Assembly (NCBI RefSeq): GCF_018119405.1
Contig: NZ_JAGPWC010000022.1
Coordinates: forward strand, 1 to 64,000
DNA length: 64,000 bases
Direction of reading: 5' to 3'
DNA from: Massilia sp. ST3
GTDB taxonomy: Bacteria > Pseudomonadota > Gammaproteobacteria > Burkholderiales > Burkholderiaceae_D
Shown here: positions 15,797 to 25,895 of the stretch, piece after piece
How positions within the stretch are numbered: position 1 is the stretch's first letter
Layout of the letters: the number at the start of each line of letters is the position of its first letter
Notes under the pieces: generated by a model
Told to the model about the DNA's origin: nothing
Databases searched by the model: none
What the model saw: the letters and a program-made list of their open reading frames with translations, nothing else
Made by a program: the position numbers and the translations under genes

Positions 15797-17479
15797 ATGG
15801 ACAAAATTTGGCTGAAGTCGTATCCCCCGGGCGTCCCTACGGAGATTGATCCAAATCAATACCGTTCATTGGTGCATTTGCTGGATGAGTCGTTCAGCAA
15901 GTACGCTGACCGCAACGCGTATGTGTGCATGGACAAGTTCATGACCTATCGCGAGCTGGATGCGTACTCGAAGAAGCTGGCGGCCTGGCTGCAAAGCCGC
16001 GGCATGGCGCCGGGCGCACGGGTGGCGATCATGATGCCGAACGTGTTGCAATACCCGATCGCCATCGCGGCCATCCTGCGCGCCGGCTTCACCGTGGTCA
16101 ACGTCAACCCGCTGTACACCGCGCGCGAGCTCGAGCACCAGATCAAGGACTCGGGGAGCGAAGCGATCATCGTGCTGGAGAACTTCGCCCACACGGTGCA
16201 GCAGGTGCTGGGCAAGACCCCGCTGCGCCATGTGGTGGTGGCGAGCATGGGCGAGATGCTGGGCGGCGTGAAGGGCATGCTGGTCAACTTCGTGGTGCGC
16301 AGCGTGAAGAAGATGGTGCCGGACTTCGCCCTGCCGAACATGGTGCGCTTCAAGGACGCGCTGGCGCAAGGCAGCCGCATGCCGTTCAAGGCGGCCGAGC
16401 TGAAGGCGGACGACGTGGCTTTCCTGCAGTACACGGGCGGCACCACCGGGGTGTCGAAGGGCGCCACGCTCACGCACCGCAACGTGATCGCCAACCTGCT
16501 GCAGACCGAAGCCTGGGCCGCGCCCGGCCTGACGGGGATCGCGCCGGGCGAGCAGACGGTGACGATCTGCGCGCTGCCGCTGTACCACATCTTCGCGCTG
16601 ACGGCCTGCGCGATGTGGGGCATGCGCAGCGGCGGCCTGAACGTGTTGATTCCGAATCCGCGCGACATCCCGGGCTTCGTGAAGGAGCTGGCCAAGTACC
16701 GCTTCCACATGCTGCCGGCGGTGAACACGCTGTACAACGCGCTGGTGAACAACCCGGAATTCGCCAAGCTCGATTTCTCGTCGCTGCAGTTCTCGGTGGG
16801 CGGCGGGATGGCGGTGCAGAAGACGGTCAACGACAAGTGGCGCCAGATCACCGGCACCGGCATCACCGAGGCCTACGGGCTGTCGGAGACCTCGCCGCTG
16901 GCGACCGCCAACCGCGGCGACGTGACGGACTTCACCGGCACCATCGGCCTGCCGGTATCGTCGACCGAGGTCGCGATCCTGGACGACGAGGGCCGCGAGC
17001 TGCCCCACGGCCAGGTCGGCGAGATCGCGATCCGCGGCCCGCAGGTGATGGCGGGCTACTGGAACCGGCCGGACGAGACGGCCAAGGTCATGACGGCGGA
17101 AGGTTTCTTCAAGACCGGCGACGTGGGCGTGATGGATGAGGGCGGCTACGTGAAGATCGTCGACCGCAAGAAGGACATGATCCTGGTGTCGGGCTTCAAC
17201 GTCTATCCGAACGAACTGGAAGGCGTGATCGCCGCCCATCCGGGCGTGCTGGAATGCGCCGTGGTCGGCGTTCCCGACCCGCATTCGGGCGAAGCGGTGA
17301 AGGTGTTCGTGGTGCGCAAGGACCCGAACCTGACGACCGAGCAGCTGATGGACTACTGCAAGCAGCAGCTCACCGGCTACAAGAAACCGAAGTACATCGA
17401 ATTCCGCGACGAGCTGCCCAAGACCAACGTCGGCAAGATCCTGAGGCGGGCGCTGAGGGACGAGAAGCAAGCGGCGTAG
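15797..17479 (+). CDS. fadD: Long-chain fatty acid-CoA ligase (first of tandem pair)
   Basis: This 560-residue AMP-forming acyl-CoA synthetase activates long-chain fatty acids to acyl-CoA, the entry step to beta-oxidation. It has P-loop YTGGTTGVSKGATL, the A5 motif YGLSETSP, the FACS core TGDVGVMDEGGYVKIVDRKKDMI, and the catalytic lysine near the C-terminus in KTNVGKILRR. It is a close paralogue of the next gene and shares its N-terminus (MDK-W-L-SY), supporting the start chosen. It is followed by a terminator-like hairpin, so the second copy may have its own promoter. Confidence 0.95.
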   Translation: MDKIWLKSYPPGVPTEIDPNQYRSLVHLLDESFSKYADRNAYVCMDKFMTYRELDAYSKKLAAWLQSRGMAPGARVAIMMPNVLQYPIAIAAILRAGFTVVNVNPLYTARELEHQIKDSGSEAIIVLENFAHTVQQVLGKTPLRHVVVASMGEMLGGVKGMLVNFVVRSVKKMVPDFALPNMVRFKDALAQGSRMPFKAAELKADDVAFLQYTGGTTGVSKGATLTHRNVIANLLQTEAWAAPGLTGIAPGEQTVTICALPLYHIFALTACAMWGMRSGGLNVLIPNPRDIPGFVKELAKYRFHMLPAVNTLYNALVNNPEFAKLDFSSLQFSVGGGMAVQKTVNDKWRQITGTGITEAYGLSETSPLATANRGDVTDFTGTIGLPVSSTEVAILDDEGRELPHGQVGEIAIRGPQVMAGYWNRPDETAKVMTAEGFFKTGDVGVMDEGGYVKIVDRKKDMILVSGFNVYPNELEGVIAAHPGVLECAVVGVPDPHSGEAVKVFVVRKDPNLTTEQLMDYCKQQLTGYKKPKYIEFRDELPKTNVGKILRRALRDEKQAA

Positions 17480-17507
17480 CTAGCGTAGCGGAATTCGGCT
17501 GGCGCGG

Positions 17508-17536
17508 GCCGCCCGGCAGGGCGGCTTGCGCTTTTT
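17508..17536 (+). terminator. Rho-independent-type terminator after first fadD
   Basis: GCCGCCC (17508-17514) pairs with GGGCGGC (17519-17525) around a GGCA loop, followed by TTGCGCTTTTT. The T-run is offset by six bases, so efficiency may be moderate. Confidence 0.6.
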
Positions 17537-17566
17537 AATGGAACCAATATGGAAGGTAAGGCACAG

Positions 17567-19252
17567 ATGGACAAATTTTGGCTTGGATCGTACGAGAAAG
17601 GCGTCGTGCCGGAAATCGACCCGACGCAGTACCGCTCCCTGACCCATTTGCTGGAGGAAGCCTTCCGCAAGTACGCGGACCGCAAGGCCTACGCCTGCAT
17701 GGGCAAGTCCATCACCTATGCCGAACTCGATGCGATGTCGCAGCGCGTGGCGGCCTGGCTGCAGAACCGCGGCCTGAAGCCCGGCGCGCGCGTCGCGCTC
17801 ATGATGCCGAACATCCTGCAATACCCGGTGGCGCTGGCGGCCGTCCTGCGCGCCGGCTACGTGGTCGTCAACGTCAATCCGCTCTACACCCCGCGCGAGC
17901 TGCAGCACCAGCTGACCGACTCGGGCGCCGAAGCCATCGTGGTGCTGGAGAATTTCGCACACACGCTGGAGCAGGTGGTTGGCAAGACGAGCGTCAAGCA
18001 CGTCGTGATCGCCTCCATGGGCGACATGCTGGGCCTGAAGGGCCTGCTGGTCAACCTGGTGGTGCGCAAGGTCAAGAAGATGGTGCCGGGCTACTCGGTG
18101 CCGGGCGCCGTCGCCTTCAACCGCGTGCTGGCCGAAGGCGCGCGCCTGACCATGAAGCCGGTCACCATCGGCCATGACGATATCGCCTTCCTGCAGTACA
18201 CCGGCGGCACCACCGGCGTGTCGAAGGGCGCCGTGCTCCTGCACCGCAACGTGATCGCCAACGTGCTGCAGAACGAAGCCTGGTTCGCGCCGACCCTGGC
18301 GCGCCTGAAGCCGGGCGAGCAGGCGCAATATGCCTGCGCGCTGCCGCTGTACCACATCTATGCGCTGACCGTGTGCGCCCTGATGGGCATGCGCACCGGC
18401 GGCATGAACCTCCTGATCCCGAACCCGCGCGACATCCCGGGCTTCGTCAAGGAGCTGTCCAAGTACCGCATCAACGTGTTCCCGGCCGTGAACACCCTGT
18501 ACAACGGCCTGCTGAACAATCCGGAATTCTCCAAGCTGGACCATTCCAGCCTGATGGTCTGCCCGGGCGGCGGCATGGCGGTGCAGAAGCCGGTCGCCGA
18601 CAAGTGGCTGAAAGTCACCGGCGCGCCGATCGTCGAAGGCTACGGCCTGTCCGAGACCTCGCCGGTGGTGGCGGCCAACCGCTGCGACATCACCGAGTTC
18701 ACCGGCACCATCGGCCTGCCGCTGCCTTCGACCGAGCTGCGCATCCTGGACGAGCAGGACAAGGAAGCGCCCTACGGCACCGCCGGCGAGATCGCCGTGC
18801 GCGGCCCGCAGGTGATGGCCGGCTATTGGCAGCGCGACGACGAGACCGCCAAGGTCATGACCGCAGACGGCTTCTTCAAGACCGGCGACGTCGGCATCAT
18901 GGAAGCCACCGGCTACACCCGCATCGTCGACCGCAAGAAGGACATGATCCTGGTCTCGGGCTTCAACGTGTACCCGAACGAAGTCGAAGGCGTGGTGGCG
19001 GGCCTGCCGGGCGTGCTGGAAGTGGCCTGCGTGGGCGTGCCGGACAAGCACTCGGGCGAAGCGGTCAAGCTCTACATCGTGCGCAAGGACCCGGCGTTGA
19101 GCGCCGAGGACGTCATGAGCTTCTGCAAGGAGCAGCTGACCGGCTACAAGCGTCCGAAGTTCGTCGAGTTCCGCGAAACCCTGCCGAAGACCAACGTGGG
19201 CAAGATCCTGCGGCGCGAGCTGAGGGATGAGAAGGCGACGCAGGCGGCGTGA
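17567..19252 (+). CDS. fadD: Long-chain fatty acid-CoA ligase (second of tandem pair)
   Basis: This 561-residue paralogue of the preceding ligase has the same motifs: YTGGTTGVSKGAVL, YGLSETSP, TGDVGIMEATGYTRIVDRKKDMI and KTNVGKILRR. The ATG at 17567 is preferred over 17549 because it aligns with the first copy's start and is preceded by GGAAGG. Tandem fadD genes with overlapping chain-length preferences are known from Pseudomonas, and a similar division of labour is plausible here. It converges with the phoD gene, with a perfect hairpin between them. Confidence 0.95.
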   Translation: MDKFWLGSYEKGVVPEIDPTQYRSLTHLLEEAFRKYADRKAYACMGKSITYAELDAMSQRVAAWLQNRGLKPGARVALMMPNILQYPVALAAVLRAGYVVVNVNPLYTPRELQHQLTDSGAEAIVVLENFAHTLEQVVGKTSVKHVVIASMGDMLGLKGLLVNLVVRKVKKMVPGYSVPGAVAFNRVLAEGARLTMKPVTIGHDDIAFLQYTGGTTGVSKGAVLLHRNVIANVLQNEAWFAPTLARLKPGEQAQYACALPLYHIYALTVCALMGMRTGGMNLLIPNPRDIPGFVKELSKYRINVFPAVNTLYNGLLNNPEFSKLDHSSLMVCPGGGMAVQKPVADKWLKVTGAPIVEGYGLSETSPVVAANRCDITEFTGTIGLPLPSTELRILDEQDKEAPYGTAGEIAVRGPQVMAGYWQRDDETAKVMTADGFFKTGDVGIMEATGYTRIVDRKKDMILVSGFNVYPNEVEGVVAGLPGVLEVACVGVPDKHSGEAVKLYIVRKDPALSAEDVMSFCKEQLTGYKRPKFVEFRETLPKTNVGKILRRELRDEKATQAA

Positions 19253-19270
19253 GCTAACGCTGTGCATGCA

Positions 19271-19306
19271 GAACTTGGGTCCCCGCGAAGGCGGGGACCC
19301 AAGTTC
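19271..19306. repeat. Dispersed palindromic repeat, family A (CCCC variant)
   Basis: A perfect 16-bp stem, GAACTTGGGTCCCCGC, pairs with its complement around a GAAG loop. It lies between the converging fadD and phoD genes, where it may also stop transcription from both sides, although no T-run follows. Confidence 0.8.
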
Positions 19307-19319
19307 CCCCGATCAGCCC

Positions 19320-20885
19320 CTAGCTTATCCTCTCCACCCCCACCTTCCCATCCTCCACCCGAAACGCCGCCAGCCTCTCCACCCCCGACCCCGCGTCGCG
19401 CACATTCTCCAGCCCCATGAAATGCGTGACCACCCCCTTGGGCGTCACTTCCATCAGCATGTACCCGCGCCTGTCGCTGCGCCCATACATCATGTGCGGA
19501 TTGTTCGACACATGCGCCAGGGTCCTGGCCTGCGCGCGCGAGCTCGAGGTCACCGAGGTCCCGCAGAACTCCGTCGCCACCAGCGGATTGGCCTTCGACA
19601 CCGGCCGCGCGAAGTCAAGCCGCAGCTCGCAGGCGTAGAAGGTGTGCACGTCCCCGCCCAGCACCACGGGATTCCTCGCCCCTGATTTCAACACCGATTC
19701 CAGCAGCCGGCGGCGCGCCAGCGGATAGCCGTCCCAGCCGTCGGTCCAGACCCGGTTCTCGCCCGGCGCGAACACGGGGAAGCTGCTCGACTGCGCCATC
19801 AGGGTCTGCTGCGCCAGGATGTTCCACTGCGCGCGCGAGGAGGCCAGGCCCGAGCCTAGCCAGGCTTCCTGCTCGCTGCCCAGCATGCCGCGCCGAGGAT
19901 CCTGCAGGGCCGCGCACTCGCGCGCGAACATCGCGTTCGAGCCGCCCCGTCCCTTGCGCGGGCAGGCTTGCGCCGAGCGGTGCTGGCGGTTGTCGAGCAC
20001 GTGGATGCGCGCCAGGCGACCCCAGTCGAGGCGCTGGTGCATGCGCAGTTGCGCGAAGCTTTTCACCGGCGGCAGGCGCAGCGGCATGTGTTCGTAGAAG
20101 GCCTGGTAGGCTGCCGCACGGCGCGCCGCGAAGTCCCGGGTGAGCAGCTCGTCGCGCCCGCTGGCATAGTCGTTGGCGACCTCGTGGTCGTCCCAGGTCA
20201 CGATCCAGGGCGCGGCGCGGTGCGCTGCCTGCAGGTCCGGATCGCTCTTGTACTGGGCGTAGCGGCGGCGGTAGTCGGCCAGGGTGAAGGATTCGTTGGT
20301 ACGGACGACGCGCTGCGGATGCTGCAGCTGGTAGGGCCCCCATTCATAGATGTAGTCGCCCAGGAAGGCCACCAGGTCCGGCGCGCTGCCGGCGATGTGG
20401 CGGTGCGCGGCGTAGCTGCCGAACTCCCAGTGCTGGCAGGAGGCCACGGCCAGCTTGAGCATCGCCGGGAGGGCGCCGGGAGCCGGCGCGGTGCGGGTGC
20501 GTCCCACTGGGCTGACGGCGTCGCCCAGCATGAAGCGGTACCAGTACCAGCGTTCCGGCAGCAGGCCCTTCACGTCGACGTGGACGCTATGCGCGAGCTC
20601 CGGCACGGCGGTGGCGCTGCCCTTGGCCGCGATGCGGCGGAAGGCTTCGTCCTCCGCCACTTCCCAGCGCACGGCCAGGGCAAGCGGCGGTCGCGGGTTC
20701 GCGTCGAGCGGATTGGCGAGGATGCGGGTCCACAGGATCACCGAGTCGGGCAGGGGAGAGCCCGATGCAACGCCGAGACTGAAGGGATTGGCGCCGGTGG
20801 CGCTGGCGGATCTGGCGAGCGAGGCCGCGGTGAGCGCGGCCGACCAGCGCGCTCCTTGCAGCAGGAACAGCCGGCGGTCCGTCAT
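19320..20885 (-). CDS. phoD: Alkaline phosphatase D family protein (PhoD)
   Basis: This 521-residue exported phosphatase/phosphodiesterase has a twin-arginine type leader (DRRLFLLQGARW), an N-terminal beta-sandwich (PhoD_N: GVASGSPLPDSVILWTR) and the metallophosphatase domain. Metal-binding segments include VAFLGDYIYEWG, TWDDHEVANDYA and LGGDVHTFYACEL. It probably releases phosphate from esters in the periplasm. It sits 3 bp after the thioesterase gene and is likely cotranscribed with it. The leader supports Tat export of a metal-loaded enzyme. Confidence 0.92.
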   Translation of the reverse strand: MTDRRLFLLQGARWSAALTAASLARSASATGANPFSLGVASGSPLPDSVILWTRILANPLDANPRPPLALAVRWEVAEDEAFRRIAAKGSATAVPELAHSVHVDVKGLLPERWYWYRFMLGDAVSPVGRTRTAPAPGALPAMLKLAVASCQHWEFGSYAAHRHIAGSAPDLVAFLGDYIYEWGPYQLQHPQRVVRTNESFTLADYRRRYAQYKSDPDLQAAHRAAPWIVTWDDHEVANDYASGRDELLTRDFAARRAAAYQAFYEHMPLRLPPVKSFAQLRMHQRLDWGRLARIHVLDNRQHRSAQACPRKGRGGSNAMFARECAALQDPRRGMLGSEQEAWLGSGLASSRAQWNILAQQTLMAQSSSFPVFAPGENRVWTDGWDGYPLARRRLLESVLKSGARNPVVLGGDVHTFYACELRLDFARPVSKANPLVATEFCGTSVTSSSRAQARTLAHVSNNPHMMYGRSDRRGYMLMEVTPKGVVTHFMGLENVRDAGSGVERLAAFRVEDGKVGVERIS

Positions 20886-20888
20886 TCC

Positions 20889-21326
20889 CTATCGATGCGC
20901 GATCAGCGAATCGAGCGGCGGCAGCTGGCGCGGCTTGCGGTCCGGGCCGGTGGCCACATAGGTCAGGGTCGCTTCGGTCACCTTGACCACTTCGGCCTGC
21001 AGGCGGTTGCGCTCGGCATAGACTTCGACGCACACGGTGATCGAGGTATTGCCAACCTTGGTGATATCGGCGTAGAACGACAACAGGTCGCCCACGAACA
21101 CCGGGTTCTTGAACAGGAAGGAGTTGACGGCGATGGTCGCCACGCGGCCGTTGGCGCGGCGGGTGGCCGGCAGCGAGCCGGCGATGTCGACCTGGGCCAT
21201 GATCCAGCCGCCGAACACGTCACCGTAGACGTTGGCGTCGCTCGGTGCCGGCATGACGCGCAACTCCGGCATCTTTCCTGCCGGCAGTCGGGTGATGGAT
21301 GGGGTGGTGTTTTCTGGCGTGGTCAT
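20889..21326 (-). CDS. Acyl-CoA thioesterase, YciA-like hotdog protein
   Basis: This 145-residue hotdog-fold enzyme hydrolyses acyl-CoA esters. The motif NVYGDVFGGWIMAQVDIAGS contains the hotdog active-site region, and FKNPVFVGDLLSFYADITKVGNTSI is typical of the YciA/BFIT group. The ATG at 21326 gives the normal family length; longer frames upstream run into the divergent ABC gene. Together with the two nearby fadD genes it fits acyl-CoA pool control. It shares a 62-bp divergent promoter gap with the ABC exporter. Confidence 0.88.
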   Translation of the reverse strand: MTTPENTTPSITRLPAGKMPELRVMPAPSDANVYGDVFGGWIMAQVDIAGSLPATRRANGRVATIAVNSFLFKNPVFVGDLLSFYADITKVGNTSITVCVEVYAERNRLQAEVVKVTEATLTYVATGPDRKPRQLPPLDSLIAHR

Positions 21327-21388
21327 CTTGAAATCTCGGTAAAAGCTACAATCGTCCCGAATTGAACCATAAATCACGAAGCCCTGCC

Positions 21389-23239
21389 ATGCGACGCTCA
21401 TCCGCGAGTTCCCTCCCACCGCCGCCTTCCGCTTCGGGCATGCCCCGCAACGACTGGGCCACCCTGCGCACGCTCTTCCCCTATCTGTGGGTGTACAAAT
21501 GGCGCGTGCTGGCCGCCCTCGGCGCCCTGATCGGCGCAAAGATGGCCAACGTCGGCGTGCCGCTGGTGCTCAAGCAGCTGATCGACCAGCTGGCCATCGA
21601 CCCCGCCCATCCGCAGGCCTTGCTGGTGCTGCCGCTCGGCGCCCTGGTCGCCTACGGCCTGTTGCGCCTGTCGACTACGGTGTTTACCGAGCTGCGCGAA
21701 TTCCTGTTCGCGCGTGTGACCCAGCGCGCGGTGCGCACCATCGCCCTCAAGGTGTTCCGCCACCTGCATGCGCTGTCGCTGCGCTTCCACCTGAACCGCC
21801 AGACCGGCGGCATGACGCGCGACATCGAACGCGGCACGCGCGGCGTGAATTCGCTGATCTCCTACTCGCTGTTCAACGTGCTGCCGACCCTGGTCGAGAT
21901 CACGCTGGTGCTGGGCTACCTGGTGATCAACTACGACATCTGGTTCAGCATCATCACGGCCGTGGCGCTGGCCACCTACATCGCCTTCACCGTCATCGTC
22001 ACCGAATGGCGCACCCACTTCCGGCGCACGATGAACGACCTGGATTCGAAGGCCAACACCAAGGCCATCGATTCGCTGCTCAACTACGAGACCGTGAAGT
22101 ACTTCGGCAACGAGGACTACGAGGCGAAGCGCTACGACCAGGGCCTGCAGAACTACGAGAACGCCGCGGTGCGCTCGCAGACCTCGCTGTCGGTGCTGAA
22201 CACCGGCCAGTCCCTGATCATCGCCACCGCCGTCACCCTGATCCTGTGGCGCGCCACCGAGGGCGTGATCGCGGGCACCATGACCCTGGGCGACCTGGTG
22301 CTGGTGAACTCCTTCATGATCCAGCTGTACATCCCGCTCAACTTCCTGGGCGTGATCTACCGCGAGATCAAGCAAAGCCTGGCCGACATGGAGCGCCTGT
22401 TCTCGCTGCTCGACCAGAACCGCGAGGTGGCCGACTCGCCGGGCGCCCAGCCGCTGGTGACGCGCGGCGCCCAGGTCGAGTTCTCGCACGTCGAATTCAG
22501 TTATGAAACCAAGCGCCAGATCCTGTTCGACGTCGACTTCAGCATTCCGGCCGGCACCACGACCGCGGTGGTGGGGCACAGCGGCTCCGGCAAGTCGACC
22601 CTGTCGCGTTTACTGTTCCGCTTCTACGACGTCAACGGCGGCGCGATCCGCATCGACGGCCAGGACCTGCGCGAGGTCACCCAGCAGTCGCTGCGCGCGG
22701 CGATCGGCATCGTGCCCCAGGATACGGTGCTGTTCAACGACAGCATCGAATACAACATCGCCTATGGACGGCCAGGGGCATCGCACGAGGACATCGTCGC
22801 GGCGGCGCGGGCGGCATCGATCCACGATTTCATCGAGAGCCTGCCGGACGGCTACCAGACCATGGTGGGCGAGCGCGGGCTGAAGCTGTCGGGCGGCGAG
22901 AAGCAGCGCGTGGCGATCGCGCGCACCCTCCTCAAGAACCCGGCGATCCTGATTTTCGACGAGGCGACGTCGGCGCTGGATTCCAAATCCGAGCAGGCGA
23001 TCCAGGCGCAATTGAAGGAGATCGCGAAGAACCGCACCACCCTGGTGATCGCGCACCGCCTGTCGACGATCGCGGATGCTCAGCAGATCATCGTGCTGGA
23101 TCACGGCAGGATCGTGGAGCGTGGCACGCACGGCGCGCTGCTGGCGGCGCGCGGCTTGTATGCGCAGATGTGGGAAAGGCAGCTGGCCAGGCCGGATGAG
23201 GAACTGGCGTCGCCGCCGTTGGAGTTGCAGCAGGAGTAA
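21389..23239 (+). CDS. ATM1/HMT1-type ABC exporter (fused permease-ATPase)
   Basis: This 616-residue half-transporter has about six membrane helices then an ATPase with Walker A GHSGSGKST, Q-loop IVPQDT, signature LSGGEKQR, and Walker B ILIFDEATSALD. The segment NYETVKYFGNEDYEAKRYDQ is diagnostic of the ATM1/ABCB7/HMT1 family, which exports glutathione-linked sulfur, iron-sulfur precursors or metals. The ATG at 21389 is preferred to a TTG at 21362. It is divergently transcribed from the thioesterase. Its precise cargo cannot be inferred. Confidence 0.9.
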   Translation: MRRSSASSLPPPPSASGMPRNDWATLRTLFPYLWVYKWRVLAALGALIGAKMANVGVPLVLKQLIDQLAIDPAHPQALLVLPLGALVAYGLLRLSTTVFTELREFLFARVTQRAVRTIALKVFRHLHALSLRFHLNRQTGGMTRDIERGTRGVNSLISYSLFNVLPTLVEITLVLGYLVINYDIWFSIITAVALATYIAFTVIVTEWRTHFRRTMNDLDSKANTKAIDSLLNYETVKYFGNEDYEAKRYDQGLQNYENAAVRSQTSLSVLNTGQSLIIATAVTLILWRATEGVIAGTMTLGDLVLVNSFMIQLYIPLNFLGVIYREIKQSLADMERLFSLLDQNREVADSPGAQPLVTRGAQVEFSHVEFSYETKRQILFDVDFSIPAGTTTAVVGHSGSGKSTLSRLLFRFYDVNGGAIRIDGQDLREVTQQSLRAAIGIVPQDTVLFNDSIEYNIAYGRPGASHEDIVAAARAASIHDFIESLPDGYQTMVGERGLKLSGGEKQRVAIARTLLKNPAILIFDEATSALDSKSEQAIQAQLKEIAKNRTTLVIAHRLSTIADAQQIIVLDHGRIVERGTHGALLAARGLYAQMWERQLARPDEELASPPLELQQE

Positions 23240-23262
23240 GACGGCACCACTAGCCCCAAAAC

Positions 23263-23291
23263 CGTCATCCCCGCGAAGGCGGGGACCCAAG
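23263..23291. repeat. Family A palindromic repeat, left member of inverted pair
   Basis: The core CATCCCCGCGAAGGCGGGGA is followed by CCCAAG. It faces the copy at 23338-23365 in opposite orientation, about 46 bp away, between the ABC exporter and asparaginase genes, which converge here. Confidence 0.8.
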
Positions 23292-23337
23292 TTTGCGTGC
23301 AGTTCGGTGCTGTATGCGTTCTCACTAAACTACGGAA

Positions 23338-23365
23338 TTGGGTCCCCGCCTTCGCGGGGATGACG
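23338..23365. repeat. Family A palindromic repeat, right member of inverted pair
   Basis: This is the inverse orientation of the 23263 copy (TTGGGTCCCCGCC then TTCGCGGGGATGACG). The pair forms a BIME-like unit at the 3' ends of two convergent genes. Confidence 0.8.
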
Positions 23366-23387
23366 TTTACACGTACGTGTCCTACGT

Positions 23388-24467
23388 TTAGTAGGTATAG
23401 AACATCCGCTGAATATCCTTGGTGTTGCTCGTCCTGGTCAAGGCCAGCATCAGCAGGATGCGCGCCTTCTGCGGGCTGAGCGTATCCGCCACCACGAAGT
23501 CCAGCTGGTCGTCATTTGCCTCGCCGTTGCGCGCCACGATCCCCTGTCCCACCCGGCTCGAGCGCACGATCACCACGCCTTTTTCACGCGCGGCCACCAG
23601 CGCAGGCTTGGTCTTGGCCGGCAGGCTGCCGTTGCCCACACCCGCATGCACCAGCCCCTTGGCGCCGGCAGCCACCAGTGCATTGACCGCGACGGCACCC
23701 ACGTTCGCATAAGCGTAAGCCACATCCACCTGCGGCAGCGCATCCAGCTTCGCGATATCGAATTCGGTGTCCACCGTGTGCTTGCGCGTCACCTCGCGGT
23801 AGAAGAAGGGCTTGCCGCCCTGGATGTAGCCGATCATGCCCAGCTCGGCCGCGCGGAAGGTGTCGGCAGTGGTGGTATTGGACTTGGTCACGTCGCGCGC
23901 GGCGTGGATCTGGTCGTTCATCGCGACCAGCACGCCCTTGCCGATTGCCGCCTGGCTGCCGGCCAGGCTGACCGCGTTGTACAGGTTGATCGGGCCATCG
24001 GCCGACAGCGCGGTCGAGGGGCGCATCGAGCCCACCATCACCACCGGCTTCTTGCTCTTGACGACCAGGTTCAGGAAATAGGCCGTTTCCTCCAAGGTGT
24101 CGGTGCCGTGGGTGACCACGATGCCGTCCACGTTCGGCTGGGCCAGCAGCACGTTGACGCGCTTGGCCAGCTGCAGCCAGTGTTCGTTGCCCATGTTTTC
24201 GCTGGCGATCTGGAACACCTGCTCGCCGGTGATGTTGGCGACCTTGGTGATCTCGGGCACGGCCTGGATCAGGGCCTGCACGCCGACCGTGGCGGCCGTA
24301 TAGCCCACCGTGGTGGTGCTGGTGGCGCCGGTGCCGGCGATGGTGCCGCCGGTGGCGAGGATGGTGACGTTCGGCAGCTTGGCGGTTTGCGCCTGCACCA
24401 CGGTCATCAGCAGGAACAGGAAACCGAACAGCGCGCTCGTGGCGCGGACGGATTTATGGAACAGCAT
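23388..24467 (-). CDS. ansB: Type II (periplasmic) L-asparaginase
   Basis: This 359-residue enzyme hydrolyses L-asparagine to aspartate and ammonia. It has a signal peptide (about residues 1-27, ending VVQAQ), the first active-site motif ILATGGTIAG with Thr42, and the second, VVTHGTDTLEETA. The C-terminal domain ends in a normal Tyr-rich tail (FYTY). Periplasmic aspartate produced here could be taken up by the Glu/Asp symporter gene 1.4 kb upstream on the same strand. A strong terminator separates it from the preceding amidohydrolase gene, so it has its own promoter. Confidence 0.95.
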   Translation of the reverse strand: MLFHKSVRATSALFGFLFLLMTVVQAQTAKLPNVTILATGGTIAGTGATSTTTVGYTAATVGVQALIQAVPEITKVANITGEQVFQIASENMGNEHWLQLAKRVNVLLAQPNVDGIVVTHGTDTLEETAYFLNLVVKSKKPVVMVGSMRPSTALSADGPINLYNAVSLAGSQAAIGKGVLVAMNDQIHAARDVTKSNTTTADTFRAAELGMIGYIQGGKPFFYREVTRKHTVDTEFDIAKLDALPQVDVAYAYANVGAVAVNALVAAGAKGLVHAGVGNGSLPAKTKPALVAAREKGVVIVRSSRVGQGIVARNGEANDDQLDFVVADTLSPQKARILLMLALTRTSNTKDIQRMFYTY

Positions 24468-24482
24468 GGACTTCTCCTAAAC

Positions 24483-24514
24483 AAAAAAGCCGTCCCCGCG
24501 GTAACGGGGACGGC
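24483..24514 (-). terminator. Rho-independent terminator of the amidohydrolase gene
   Basis: A perfect 10-bp stem, GCCGTCCCCG (24489-24498) with CGGGGACGGC (24505-24514), has a 6-base loop. On the minus strand it is followed by a run of six T. Confidence 0.9.
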
Positions 24515-24529
24515 GTTGCGGCAACCGTC

Positions 24530-25816
<1,287 letters not shown>

Positions 25817-25840
25817 TGTCTCGCTCCTCTTCTCGTTATG

Positions 25841-25869
25841 AAAAAGGCCTCCCATCGCTGGAAGGCCTT
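25841..25869 (-). terminator. Rho-independent terminator of the symporter gene
   Basis: AAGGCCT (25844-25850) pairs with AGGCCTT (25863-25869); the minus strand continues into a short T-run. It lies 27 bp after the symporter stop and just upstream of the amidohydrolase start. Confidence 0.7.
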
Positions 25870-25895
25870 CGGTGATGCAATCGATACGGGCTGCC

